From the NCBI RefSeq assembly GCF_016756495.1, contig NZ_AP023243.1:4902501-4966500 (forward strand): a stretch of DNA of 64,000 nucleotides. The letters are read 5' to 3'. The stretch is from Mesorhizobium sp. 113-3-3 (lineage in GTDB: Bacteria; Pseudomonadota; Alphaproteobacteria; Rhizobiales; Rhizobiaceae). The notes beneath the pieces were generated by a model. The model was not told the DNA's origin. It saw nothing but the letters and a program-made list of their open reading frames with translations, and ran no database searches. The translations under genes and the position numbers were made by a program. This document shows, piece after piece, positions 17,418-25,865 of the stretch. Each line of letters opens with the position of its first letter. Within the stretch, counting starts at the first letter, position 1.

Positions 17418-17470
17418 AGCCACCCGCCACTTACAATCACGCCGAATATTAGACAATGCTTATTAAACAA
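17418..17470 (-). promoter_or_regulatory. Upstream block conserved with that of the 18749 paralog
   Basis: The stretch CGCCACTTACAATCACGCC-GAATATTAG...CTTATTAAA reappears at about 19244-19290 with few changes, in each case 90-130 bases before a CxPSGFGQ lipoprotein start. It contains TAATATTC-like and TTTAATAAG elements on the minus strand that could be promoter or regulator-binding sequence. Confidence 0.55.
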
Positions 17471-17761
17471 ACCGTGCAGTCAGGCGCAACCTCTCGCCTT
17501 TTTGGGGAATGGAATGCAATTCATTGGGGATCGGTGCCCCGGCGACTCCGGTCGGACCCCATCCCTCAGCCTTCACGATAAGTGATTCGCAACTTCCTGG
17601 ACAGGTTCCCAGCAGGCAGCCTGCCGTCGAACCAGAGACCGATTTGGCGGTCCAACCCGCCACAATGGGGCGAAGCAGGATCGCGAAAACCGCCGGCCGC
17701 GACAATTCTCATTGCGGCACGCCGCAAGGCACCACCGGGCTCAGTATGGCTGAAACGCGAC

Positions 17762-18361
17762 CTAGTTATTGGAATCGATCAGCTTGCGGGTCTCTTCGAA
17801 CTGCGCGGCCTTGGTGTCGCCCACCTCGAATTTCCGGTATTCGTCGGAAAGGTCCTCGGGGGTTCGCTTGAAGCTGTACCACGCCCCGTCCGGATCCTTT
17901 CGCTGCTCGATGGCCCCGCCCCTGACACGGTGGCTGTAGCAGGTGCGTTGCGGCTTGCCCTTGTAGCTCTTGGTTCGCCAGGCGACTTCCATGCACATCT
18001 TGCCGTCTTTGGTCACCAGCCACCTGCCCTCGGCGACGGAGGCTGAGTCCTGCCCCGACGTCCAGGCCCGGAGAGGGCGGGCGGCCTGTCCAAAATAGGC
18101 GGCCCCGTCTTTCCATAGCCATGTGCGGTTCGAGTAGAGAAGCTGCAGCTCATAGGCCGTCGGCACGGTGACGGCGGCTTCCGCAGGTTTGGGGTTCTCT
18201 TCGCTGGCCGCCCGAGCTGTTCCGGAAAGCGCCAACTGACCACAAACGACCAGCAGGAGCGCAAGCCAAACGCGTCTGCCGGACTGGCGGCGTTCCCGCT
18301 CACGACCTGTGCAAGGCCAGGGCAATCCGGTCGAAACTGTCAGCGCAATCAGCGGTCGCAT
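17762..18361 (-). CDS. DUF995 family secreted protein (paralog A)
   Basis: About 199 residues from ATG 18361 (a GTG at 18373 is also possible; the frame is open to 18523 but without a good start). A Sec signal segment (VWLALLLVVCGQLALSGTARA) follows a long basic n-region. The DUF995-type domain shows LLYSNRTWLWKDGAAYF, RAWTSG, GKMCMEVAW, RTCYSH and PDGAWYSFKR. It aligns along its length with the protein at 22946. The domain function is unknown; its position inside a polysaccharide locus suggests a periplasmic role in polymer handling. It lies between the two lipoprotein paralogs on the same strand. Confidence 0.75.
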   Translation of the reverse strand: MRPLIALTVSTGLPWPCTGRERERRQSGRRVWLALLLVVCGQLALSGTARAASEENPKPAEAAVTVPTAYELQLLYSNRTWLWKDGAAYFGQAARPLRAWTSGQDSASVAEGRWLVTKDGKMCMEVAWRTKSYKGKPQRTCYSHRVRGGAIEQRKDPDGAWYSFKRTPEDLSDEYRKFEVGDTKAAQFEETRKLIDSNN

Positions 18362-18748
18362 TTCGGTTTTCACACCCCGATCCAGCGTAGCGCCGACACG
18401 ACCATGACCCAGAACGCCCCACCACGGAGCGTTCTCTCCATCGACACAACGCTGGATTTCCCAGGCCGCGCGGTCAGCAGTTGGTTTTGCGAGTATTAAC
18501 AGCCGGGCAAAGACCGATGTCAATCTTTTGCGCCGTAACGAGGTGCCACGGGCCGAGGGACCAACAAGCCCCGTAAACCAGGCCGGCCTACGACTTCGAC
18601 GTCAGGCCACGAGAGCCGACCTAAGACGGCGCGAAGACGCGTGTCGATCGGTATCTGTGCAAATGGAAATCCGGGCGCGGGAGGCGGGTGGCGAAGCCTT
18701 AGCCGCCCGATTTCTCACGCCCGGATTCCGTCCCCCACTGAACTCTTG

Positions 18749-19159
18749 CTAGCGCGCGCGGCAAGTCGCGCGCTGGCCAAATCCGCTTGGACCGCAGATC
18801 CAGGGCGAATGGCCCAGGAGCGGGCCAGCATTGCCCAGCCTGTAAGAAACCTTCACCGGCGCCGGCGTGACGATCCTGGCCGGCCGCGGCCGCACGAAGG
18901 CGGCGTAGGCCGTTTCAGTCGTGCGCGTCACGCTGGTCATCTGGATGACGCGCTTGCGGTGGAACACGCCAACCCGCTTCTTTCCGACGTAGTGGATTTT
19001 CTTGGCGGATGCATGCACCGCGGGCTTGCCGGCGAGTGAGCCGGTCGTGGTCGCGTCCATGCTCTGGCAACCGGAAACCATCGACATCAATGCAATGGCG
19101 GCTATGGACCAGGCATTTTTCCTGCCCTTGGCAGCCGAACCCCTCATGAACTTGTTCAT
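18749..19159 (-). CDS. Lipoprotein with C-terminal CGPSGFGQxxxC motif (paralog B)
   Basis: About 136 residues. The lipobox VSGC is followed by QSMDATTTGSL, matching QGLDPTKTDAV in paralog A. The mid-region is rich in Lys/Val/Arg. The C-terminus reads APVKVSYRLG then PWICGPSGFGQRATC, clearly homologous to the gene at 16929. As there, a GTG is directly followed by the chosen ATG, preceded by AGGGGATAGG. Its upstream block is duplicated too, so gene and promoter duplicated together. Confidence 0.75.
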   Translation of the reverse strand: MNKFMRGSAAKGRKNAWSIAAIALMSMVSGCQSMDATTTGSLAGKPAVHASAKKIHYVGKKRVGVFHRKRVIQMTSVTRTTETAYAAFVRPRPARIVTPAPVKVSYRLGNAGPLLGHSPWICGPSGFGQRATCRAR

Positions 19160-19162
19160 CAC

Positions 19163-19461
19163 CTATCCCCTGCCGAGAAATGCAAGTCGATTGGACGCGG
19201 AGATATTTTTCTTTGGTGTCTTCCGCGCCGTGTGAACAGCCAGCCGCCACTCACATCATGCCCGAATATTAGGGGATACTTATTAAAATTCGCGCAAACG
19301 GCATGGTCAGCGCCGCCCTTCAGCGCTCGATCGGATATTATTAAAATTTGATCTTATTTGGCCGTGCCTGAAGCACAGCGGGTCACCGGCCGGCGATCGA
19401 AGCCGTCCATCAAGGTGAATGCAGTACAGGAGAGTTCTTTGCGCGCGGATGACCGCAGGCG
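19163..19461. promoter_or_regulatory. Promoter region of paralog B and 3' flank of the GT2 gene
   Basis: It includes the conserved block at about 19236-19290 (GCCACTCACATCATGCCC-GAATATTAG...CTTATTAAA). A nearby ATTATTAAAATTT stretch lies at 19335-19349. It is AT-rich relative to the window. No gene is visible. Confidence 0.5.
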
Positions 19462-21336
19462 TCAGCGCCGCGTTTCCCAACCCGGATCGAAGTAGAAATT
19501 GCGGGTGCCGATGTTGCCCTGGCCGGCGCCGGAAACCACATAGGCGATGCGCACGATGCGCAAGCCTCCCGCTCCCTGCTGCAGCCCATAGACGCCCTCC
19601 ATGCCACGATCGTAAAAACCCATGATCGGCACGGCAAGCGCCAGGATCGTGAGCGATGCCTGAAAGGCGAGTTTCGCGGCATTGGCGCGCAGCGGGATCC
19701 TGTTCTCGATGACATGCCTTACGACGATAACCAGCACCAGAAGCCCGTAGAGGAAGGCGTTGAGGGCCGCGAACCAGTAGAAGCCGGTGGCGTCGAAGGG
19801 ATGGTCGACGAGCAGGACGGGCAGCGCCGCACCGACCGCCAGCACCACATAGGGAACGAAGGCGCGAAACGGAATCAGGCTCTTTGGGCCACTGCCCTTC
19901 GGCGTGACGCGGAAATCCACGAACGACTTGGTCAGATAGTCGCGCAGCGACGACAGCGTGCCGGCCAGCACCCACGGCCAGCGCGCGAAGAAGAGGAACA
20001 GCGTGCCCTCCCAACTTATGGTCTTGGCCGTCATCGGTCGCGAGAGGCCGAATGCCTTCAGCATCATCACCAGGCCAACCAGGGCGCCGGCGTTGGGCAG
20101 GTAGTAGAAGAGGAAGTCGGCATACATGACATTGGCAAAGTTGCGCCCGGTGAACAGCGCATACATCGGCATTGCGTACATCATCAGCGCAAAGACGGCG
20201 AACAGCGGATACCAGAGCTGGCAGAACAGGAACTGGAACCGCAGTCTCGGCGGCAGCTTGGGAAAGTACGTGGGCGAATATTCGAGCAGGATCGTCATCA
20301 GGCTGCGCGACCACTGGAATTCCTGGGTGACGAGATCGGCAAAGGTTTGCGGGCCGTCGCCATGGGCAATAGCATCCATCGCATGCACGCCGCGCCATCC
20401 GGCCGCGTTGATCAGCATCGAGGTGGAATGGTCCTCCGCCAGTTCCGGGCCAAGACCGCCCGCCTGCTTCAGCGCCTCGGTCCGCACCGCATAGTGCGAG
20501 CCGATGCAGAGCGGCGCCCCGCCGCCGGTATGGCCGGATTGCAAGGGGCCGTGGAACATCCCTTCCGGAAACAGCCGGCCGCGCGCTGACCAGCTTTTGG
20601 CGGCATTGTTGTCGCAGATGCTCGGCGCCGAGACATAGCCGACCGCGGGATCGGCGAAGGGATAAAGGATTTCCCTGAGATAGGTCGGCGTCGGCACATG
20701 GTCGGCATCCATCTGCGCGACGAAATCGTAACGCTCATAACCATAGTGGTCATAGAAGAAGGCCAGGTTGCCTTCCTTGCAGCGCGTGCGGCGCGGCCAT
20801 GTCTTACGGTGGTAGTCCTCCCTGCCGCGCCGCGTCGATATCAGCACGCCGCGGGCATCGCACCAGCGGACCGTCTCCTCGGAAGGATCCTCGTCGGCCA
20901 GCCAGGTGTCATGGGGATAATCCTGCGCGAGCATTGCTTCCAACGTGCGCGCGACCACGGCGAAGGGTTCGGACGGCGCCTTGGTCACCACCATGGCAAC
21001 TCGCGAACGCTTCGGGATGCTGGAAAGCTTGGACGGTTTCCTCGACGCGTACACGTTGAGCAGGAAGTACATCGGCATCAAGGTCAGCCAGGCCAGCACC
21101 AGTGTGGCAAAGGTGAACGGTCCGATGTGTTCGATATGTTCCGGCTTCAGCCACCAGACCCAGAAAAAGCCCAGGGTGACGAACCAGAAAGCCAAGCCTG
21201 TCCGCAGAATCCATTGCTGGACGGGAGAGAACACAGGCACGAGAAAAGGCGCCTTCTGCGCCGCGTGGGCCAGAGTTGACCTGGGCTGCCTTGCCTGTCC
21301 GCTCGTACGGCCGATGATGCCTACGTCTAAACTCAT
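19462..21336 (-). CDS. Cellulose-synthase-like family 2 glycosyltransferase (processive beta-glycan synthase)
   Basis: About 624 residues. Two N-terminal transmembrane helices (~45-95) are followed by a cytosolic GT-A domain: VVTKAPSEPFAVVARTLEAML, ADEDPSEE, QMDADHVP (DxD), LAEDHST (TED-type catalytic base) and QEFQWSRSL (the QxxRW position, here QWSRS). At least five C-terminal helices then form an export channel. Length and layout fit BcsA/CrdS/BgsA-type synthases, but no PilZ domain is evident. The start is taken at MSLDVGII; an ATG six codons earlier is possible. It would polymerise and export the glycan whose precursors come from Uxs/epimerase. Product unknown. Confidence 0.87.
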   Translation of the reverse strand: MSLDVGIIGRTSGQARQPRSTLAHAAQKAPFLVPVFSPVQQWILRTGLAFWFVTLGFFWVWWLKPEHIEHIGPFTFATLVLAWLTLMPMYFLLNVYASRKPSKLSSIPKRSRVAMVVTKAPSEPFAVVARTLEAMLAQDYPHDTWLADEDPSEETVRWCDARGVLISTRRGREDYHRKTWPRRTRCKEGNLAFFYDHYGYERYDFVAQMDADHVPTPTYLREILYPFADPAVGYVSAPSICDNNAAKSWSARGRLFPEGMFHGPLQSGHTGGGAPLCIGSHYAVRTEALKQAGGLGPELAEDHSTSMLINAAGWRGVHAMDAIAHGDGPQTFADLVTQEFQWSRSLMTILLEYSPTYFPKLPPRLRFQFLFCQLWYPLFAVFALMMYAMPMYALFTGRNFANVMYADFLFYYLPNAGALVGLVMMLKAFGLSRPMTAKTISWEGTLFLFFARWPWVLAGTLSSLRDYLTKSFVDFRVTPKGSGPKSLIPFRAFVPYVVLAVGAALPVLLVDHPFDATGFYWFAALNAFLYGLLVLVIVVRHVIENRIPLRANAAKLAFQASLTILALAVPIMGFYDRGMEGVYGLQQGAGGLRIVRIAYVVSGAGQGNIGTRNFYFDPGWETRR

Positions 21337-21955
21337 ACCCTTACGCGCCGCCACTTTGGGCTGCAGCCAACGACCGCTGCAAAACCCTTAAATCCCCGCA
21401 GCAGAATCGGCCGTCACTCCGTTAGTGTCAACTAAATTAAATATTGCTTAACCATTCTTCTTGAGCGTTGGTTAACCTAACCCCTTGAACGGGAGCCCAA
21501 ACTTTTCGGCATGCAGGCCGATGGTCGACTTGGGAATAGACGTCCGATGAAATTTTCAGCGTTGGAAGAAAAGCTGATGGACCAAGGGCGCCCGATGCGT
21601 TTCCGGCAAGCTAGGCCCGTTAACCATGCCGAGCGTATCATGGTTAAGCAACCGTTAATTGTACTTGACTCCTGGTCGCGATCGGCTCTTAAATTAGCTC
21701 GGGATGATATATCGGAATATGACGCGAATTTGTGAGTATCGCGGCGAACCTTCTCTCTTGAGCTCCTCGTACCAGCGTCTTGAGAGATGATTTTCATGGT
21801 GGGATCGGTGCATAGCAACACCCGCCAATAGTCGCTCCAAATCCCGCAGATTCCGCCGATAAGCCGATAGGGTTTTGGACGATCGCGTCGATCACTCTTC
21901 GACGCGTGGGCGAGGCTTCGACTTCCGCAGGATATCGATGCCATGGGAGATTATC
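21337..21955. promoter_or_regulatory. Divergent promoter region of GT2 and GH26-like genes
   Basis: About 600 bases. GTCAACTAAATTA at 21427-21439 is the exact reverse complement of the box before uxs. TTAACCATTC is at 21448, GGTTAACC near 21471, and an inverted repeat TTAACCATG/CATGGTTAA occupies 21620-21628 and 21639-21647. Repeated TTAACC-type elements recall MucR or CtrA targets. Short frames on both strands lack support. Confidence 0.5.
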
Positions 21956-22879
21956 ATGAAAAATATCGCAGCAAGTGCGCTTGCAATCGCGCTGGTTTTG
22001 GGCGGCAGCGCCGCGTTGCCGACTTCGGCGGGCGCCGGCTCGGCAGCCGCGACGGATCCCGTTCAGACGAGCAGCGCCGCGTCGGCGTTCGGATCCTATG
22101 ATCCTTACGGCGACTTCAGCGCCGACAAGACCGCCAGCATCGAAGAGTTGTTCCTGCCTTGGGAAGACGTCGATCTGACGACCCTTCCCCTGGCCGATGC
22201 CTATGCCCTTCAGCGAAACCGGTCGCTCTTGATCACCATCGAGCCTTGGACCTGGTCGAAGGATTGGCGCATCACCCCGAACGAACTGCGCGACGGGATA
22301 TTGAGCGGCAGATATGACGCCAACATGCAGGCGATCTGCGACCTGGTGGGGGCCATGAAGAGCCCCGTCACCATTCGCTGGGCGCAGGAAATGGAGGACA
22401 AGAACGGTCGCTTCACCTGGGCCAACTGGGCACCCAAGGATTGGATCGCCGCCTACAAGCGCGAGGTCGACCTCTGCCGCAAGGCCGCTCCGGCCGCCAA
22501 ATACATGTGGTCGCCCAAAGGTGAAGAGGGTCTGGAGAAGTACTACCCTGGCGACGACTATGTCGACGTCATCGGCCTGTCGGTATTCGGCCTGCAGAAA
22601 AAGGACAATGACGAGGCCGGTCGCGACCGCACGTTCGCCGAAACGCTGATGCCCGGATATGACCGCGTCGCGGGTTTCAACAAGCCGGTCGTGGTGGCGG
22701 AGCTCGGCTATGTCGGGAAGCAGGAATATGTTTCGCAATGGGAAGGCGATTCCCGCAAGTCCTATTCCGAGTTTCCGGCGCTGACCTCGGTCGTCTACTT
22801 CAACCAGAAGGAGGTGTGGCCATGGTTGGGCGGCTATGGGCTGCCCGATTGGAGGGTTACCCAGCACGTCCTGCCCTAG
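21956..22879 (+). CDS. Secreted GH26-like beta-glycan hydrolase
   Basis: The 307-residue precursor has a signal peptide (ASALAIALVLGGSAALPTSAGA). The (beta/alpha)8-type domain shows VTIRWAQEMEDKNG near 143, where Glu would be the acid/base in the GH26 pattern R-x-x-x-E-x-x-G. KPVVVAELGY near 258 carries the candidate nucleophile Glu. WTWSKDW, RFTWANW and YVDVIGLSV fit beta-mannanase/glucanase folds. GGGAGA precedes ATG 21956. Periplasmic hydrolases often accompany synthases of this class and trim the nascent chain. Substrate not predictable. Confidence 0.78.
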   Translation: MKNIAASALAIALVLGGSAALPTSAGAGSAAATDPVQTSSAASAFGSYDPYGDFSADKTASIEELFLPWEDVDLTTLPLADAYALQRNRSLLITIEPWTWSKDWRITPNELRDGILSGRYDANMQAICDLVGAMKSPVTIRWAQEMEDKNGRFTWANWAPKDWIAAYKREVDLCRKAAPAAKYMWSPKGEEGLEKYYPGDDYVDVIGLSVFGLQKKDNDEAGRDRTFAETLMPGYDRVAGFNKPVVVAELGYVGKQEYVSQWEGDSRKSYSEFPALTSVVYFNQKEVWPWLGGYGLPDWRVTQHVLP

Positions 22880-22945
22880 GCATGCTGTGTCAGGTTGGGT
22901 GCAAGCGTAAGAACTGAGCGTAGCGTAAATTGTAGGGGTGGGGTC

Positions 22946-23464
22946 GTGAAACGAGTACTGGGCAATTCCATTGGAACGGCACTTGCCTGTTCCATAGCCG
23001 TCCTGGCCTTCCAGATTCCGGCGGTGGCCAAGACAGCGGCGCAGGTCGCCGACCTGGCCGAAAAGGCCGAAGCGGTGCCCGACGAAGGCATCTACCAGAT
23101 GTACCATAACCGTTCATGGCTCTGGGGCCGAAATGGTGCGGGTTATTTTGCCGTGCAGCGCCGTCAATTCAGCGCCTGGACTTCGGACAAGGGCAAGCCT
23201 GGCTATGGTGACGGGATCTGGTTCATCCCCGGAGGCGGCAAGCTTTGCTTCCGGGCAAAATGGCATGGCGCGGGAGGTGACTCCAACGCCCTCACCTGCT
23301 TCGAGCATCGTCAGAGCCGCAGGGTGGTCTACCAGCGCAAGCTGCCGGATGGCGGCTGGTACGTCTTCAGGAGTTCGCACCGCAACCTGGCGGACGAGTT
23401 CATGAAACTGAAACACGGCGACTATGTCAGCTGGAAACAGAAACGGATCAAGGCACAAGAGTAG
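22946..23464 (+). CDS. DUF995 family secreted protein (paralog B)
   Basis: About 172 residues from GTG 22946, preceded by GGGGTGGGG. A signal peptide ends at AVAKTA (~30). It shares with the 17762 protein the series MYHNRSWLWGRNGAGYF, SAWTSD, GKLCFRAKW, LTCFEH, YQRKLPDGGWYVFRS. Two conserved Cys (KLC and LTC) may pair. It is 66 bases downstream of the GH26-like gene on the same strand, so they likely form an operon. Function unknown. Confidence 0.78.
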   Translation: MKRVLGNSIGTALACSIAVLAFQIPAVAKTAAQVADLAEKAEAVPDEGIYQMYHNRSWLWGRNGAGYFAVQRRQFSAWTSDKGKPGYGDGIWFIPGGGKLCFRAKWHGAGGDSNALTCFEHRQSRRVVYQRKLPDGGWYVFRSSHRNLADEFMKLKHGDYVSWKQKRIKAQE

Positions 23465-23479
23465 CCTTATCGCCGGCTG

Positions 23480-23517
23480 AAGCGCGCCGCACCGATACGG
23501 GCTCATGCGGCGCGCTT
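23480..23517. terminator. Bidirectional hairpin between DUF995 gene and holC
   Basis: Perfect 12-base arms AAGCGCGCCGCA (23480-23491) and TGCGGCGCGCTT (23506-23517) lie between two converging genes. There is no T tract, so it may be a weak or Rho-assisted terminator. Confidence 0.6.
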
Positions 23518-23539
23518 GGGCCTCTGTTCGTGCCTGGCA

Positions 23540-23989
23540 TCAAGCCTTGCGCTCCCAGCGGCGGTCCGATGTCTGCTGCCAGTAGGTCACGGCATGGCCC
23601 GCGTCCTTCATCGTCTTCCAATGCGCCCTCGCCGCCTCGACCTGGGCGGCGTCATGGCCGTCGAACAGGAACACGGCACGCTCGTAACCGCCAAGGTCTG
23701 ATGGTACCGCGCCGTCGACCAGGAATCTTATCTTGGCCTCGTTGGGATTGCCGGCGCCCGTGGTCAACAGGATAGGCTGTTCGCCGGGATAAGCCTCGCG
23801 GTCGGTTGCGTGCGCCAGGAAAGAATCATCGCGGAAAGTCCACAGATGCTGGTCGAGCGCGTCGCGCCGTTCCTCGGTACCGGTCTGCACCACGGCGCGC
23901 CAGCCACGATCGACGCTGCGTTCCAGCAGGCCCGGCAGCGCCTCCTCCAGGGTCGATTCGGTCAGATGGTAGAACAGCACATCGGCCAT
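23540..23989 (-). CDS. holC: DNA polymerase III chi subunit
   Basis: The 149-residue chi subunit links SSB to the clamp loader through psi in the replisome. Typical features are the N-terminal VLFYHL, LERSVDRGWRAVVQTG, DDSFLAHATD and the PILLTTG...NPNEAKIRFLVDGA segment. The C-terminal WQQTSDRRWERKA is common in alphaproteobacterial HolC. It lies 9 bases downstream of pepA, as usual in this group, and is probably cotranscribed with it. Confidence 0.92.
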   Translation of the reverse strand: MADVLFYHLTESTLEEALPGLLERSVDRGWRAVVQTGTEERRDALDQHLWTFRDDSFLAHATDREAYPGEQPILLTTGAGNPNEAKIRFLVDGAVPSDLGGYERAVFLFDGHDAAQVEAARAHWKTMKDAGHAVTYWQQTSDRRWERKA

Positions 23990-23998
23990 GGATCAGGG

Positions 23999-25510
23999 TC
24001 AGCTCTCGTAGTGATCGCGCACCAGCCGGTCGAGCAGCCGCACGCCGAAGCCTGAGCCCCAGGACTGGTTGATCTCGCTCGACGGCGAGCCCATGGCGGT
24101 GCCGGCAATGTCGAGATGCGCCCAGGGCGTGTCCTTGACGAAACGCTGCAGGAATTGTGCCGCGATGATGGCGCCGCCATAGCGGCCGCCAATGTTCTTC
24201 ATGTCGGCGTTCTTGGAATCGATCAGCTTGTCGTATTCGGCGCCGAGCGGCATGCGCCACAGCCGCTCCTGCGTCGCCTGCCCCGCCGCAGCAAGCCTCT
24301 CGGCCAATTCGTCATTGTTGGAGAACAGGCCGGCATAATGCAGGCCGAGCGCGACCATGATGGCGCCGGTCAGCGTCGCCAGATTGACCATGAATTTCGG
24401 CTGGAAGCGGTCGTTGCAGTACCACAGCGCGTCGGCCAGCACGAGACGCCCCTCGGCGTCGGTGTTGAGCACCTCGATGGTCTGACCCGACATCGAGGTG
24501 ACGATGTCGCCGGGACGCTGGGCATGGCCATCGACGGCGTTTTCGACCAGGCCGATAATGCCGACGACATTGGCCTTTGCCTTGCGCGCGGCCAGCGCAT
24601 GCATGAGGCCGGTCACGGCGGCAGCGCCACCCATATCGCCCTTCATGTCCTCCATGCCCGAAGCCGGCTTCATCGAATTGCCGCCGGTATCGAAAGTGAC
24701 GCCCTTGCCGACGAAGGCGATCGGGCTGTCCTTGGGCTTGCCGCCGTTCCACTGCATGACGGCCATGCGCGCGCCGCGGGGCGAGCCTTGCGCGACACCG
24801 AGCAGCGAGCCCATGCCGAGCTTCTTCATCTCCTTCTCGGTCAGGATCTCGACCTTGACGCCAAGCGTCTCGAGTTCCTTGGCGCGGGCCGCGAACTCGA
24901 GCGGTCCCAATATGTTTGCCGGTTCGTTGACCAGGTCGCGCGCCAGAAGCACGCCGTCGATCACCGCCTCGGCATCGGCGAAGGCCTTCTTGGCACCTGC
25001 CGGGTCGGCCGTGTGGATGGTTATCTTGACCGGCTTCTTGGGATCGGCCTTTGCATCATCCTTGTCCTTGCTGGTCTTGTATTTGTCGAAGGAATAGCTG
25101 CGCAGGAGAATGCCCGCGGCAAGGTTGGCGGCATCCTTGCCGTCAGCCGAAGCGCCAACCAGGTCGAGCAGCACGGCGACGTCGGTTGCCTTGCGCAGCG
25201 ACGCTGCAATGGTGCCCCCGAGTTTCAGCCAGGCATATTCATCGAGCCCCGCCGCCTTGCCCGCGCCGATCGCGACCAACCTGTCGAGCGATGTTCCTTC
25301 CGGCGCCAGTATCTCGACGACGCCGGCGAACTTGCCGGTGAATTCGGCCACCGGAAAGGCCCGCTCCAACGTCTTGCCGGGGTCGTAAGCTCTGGCCGCA
25401 TCGCTCAGGCCGCCGTCATCCGCCGATAGCACGAAGACCGTGCCCTTCCTGTTCGCCGCCGTCTGGGGCGCGGCGAATTTTGCAAAGGCGATCGATGGTC
25501 TCGGGTTCAT
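23999..25510 (-). CDS. pepA: Leucyl aminopeptidase (M17)
   Basis: About 503 residues. The M17 fold has an N-terminal macro-like domain and a C-terminal di-zinc catalytic domain. [15 protein letters not shown] and [12 protein letters not shown] carry the metal-binding Lys/Asp residues, and [14 protein letters not shown] is the family signature with catalytic Arg. It removes N-terminal residues from peptides in the cytosol. Two adjacent ATG codons occur; the second (25510) is better spaced from AGGA. An upstream in-frame extension to 25648 lacks family similarity. Confidence 0.95.
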   Translation of the reverse strand: MNPRPSIAFAKFAAPQTAANRKGTVFVLSADDGGLSDAARAYDPGKTLERAFPVAEFTGKFAGVVEILAPEGTSLDRLVAIGAGKAAGLDEYAWLKLGGTIAASLRKATDVAVLLDLVGASADGKDAANLAAGILLRSYSFDKYKTSKDKDDAKADPKKPVKITIHTADPAGAKKAFADAEAVIDGVLLARDLVNEPANILGPLEFAARAKELETLGVKVEILTEKEMKKLGMGSLLGVAQGSPRGARMAVMQWNGGKPKDSPIAFVGKGVTFDTGGNSMKPASGMEDMKGDMGGAAAVTGLMHALAARKAKANVVGIIGLVENAVDGHAQRPGDIVTSMSGQTIEVLNTDAEGRLVLADALWYCNDRFQPKFMVNLATLTGAIMVALGLHYAGLFSNNDELAERLAAAGQATQERLWRMPLGAEYDKLIDSKNADMKNIGGRYGGAIIAAQFLQRFVKDTPWAHLDIAGTAMGSPSSEINQSWGSGFGVRLLDRLVRDHYES

Positions 25511-25865
25511 CATGTCCTGCTTTCGGGGATGGCGCGCGAAGCGTTTGAAGCGATCCGCGACATTTGGTCGTTTTCCGGCATTTGGCAAGACTTTGCCAAA
25601 ATGGCTACCCATATGACAGTTGGAATCGATGGCGATTCGTCGCGGCACGGCCCCGCTTCATGCCGCAACCTGTTGTTAACCATCGATGTTCGCCCTTTCT
25701 TATCCATTCCCTCCGACACTCCGATCCATTGCGGCACGCGACGTGGGACGGGAACCGGATCGCCTGCCTGATCGAGCCCATCGGAGCCAGTTGTGCGGGC
25801 GTCGCCGGACAGCTACCCTTGGCGTGGTGGCATGATGCCGTTCGAGAAAATCGAGTAAAGCCTTC

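Noticed and set aside
21477..21944. 155-codon minus-strand frame between the GT2 and GH26-like genes
   Set aside because: Composition is random (Ser/Arg/Ile), it lacks a ribosome site and covers promoter-like dyads.
21794..23107. 437-codon minus-strand frame
   Set aside because: Antisense to the GH26-like gene, which has a signal peptide, ribosome site and catalytic motifs.
24116..25429. 437-codon plus-strand frame
   Set aside because: Antisense shadow of pepA, whose signature motifs are on the minus strand.
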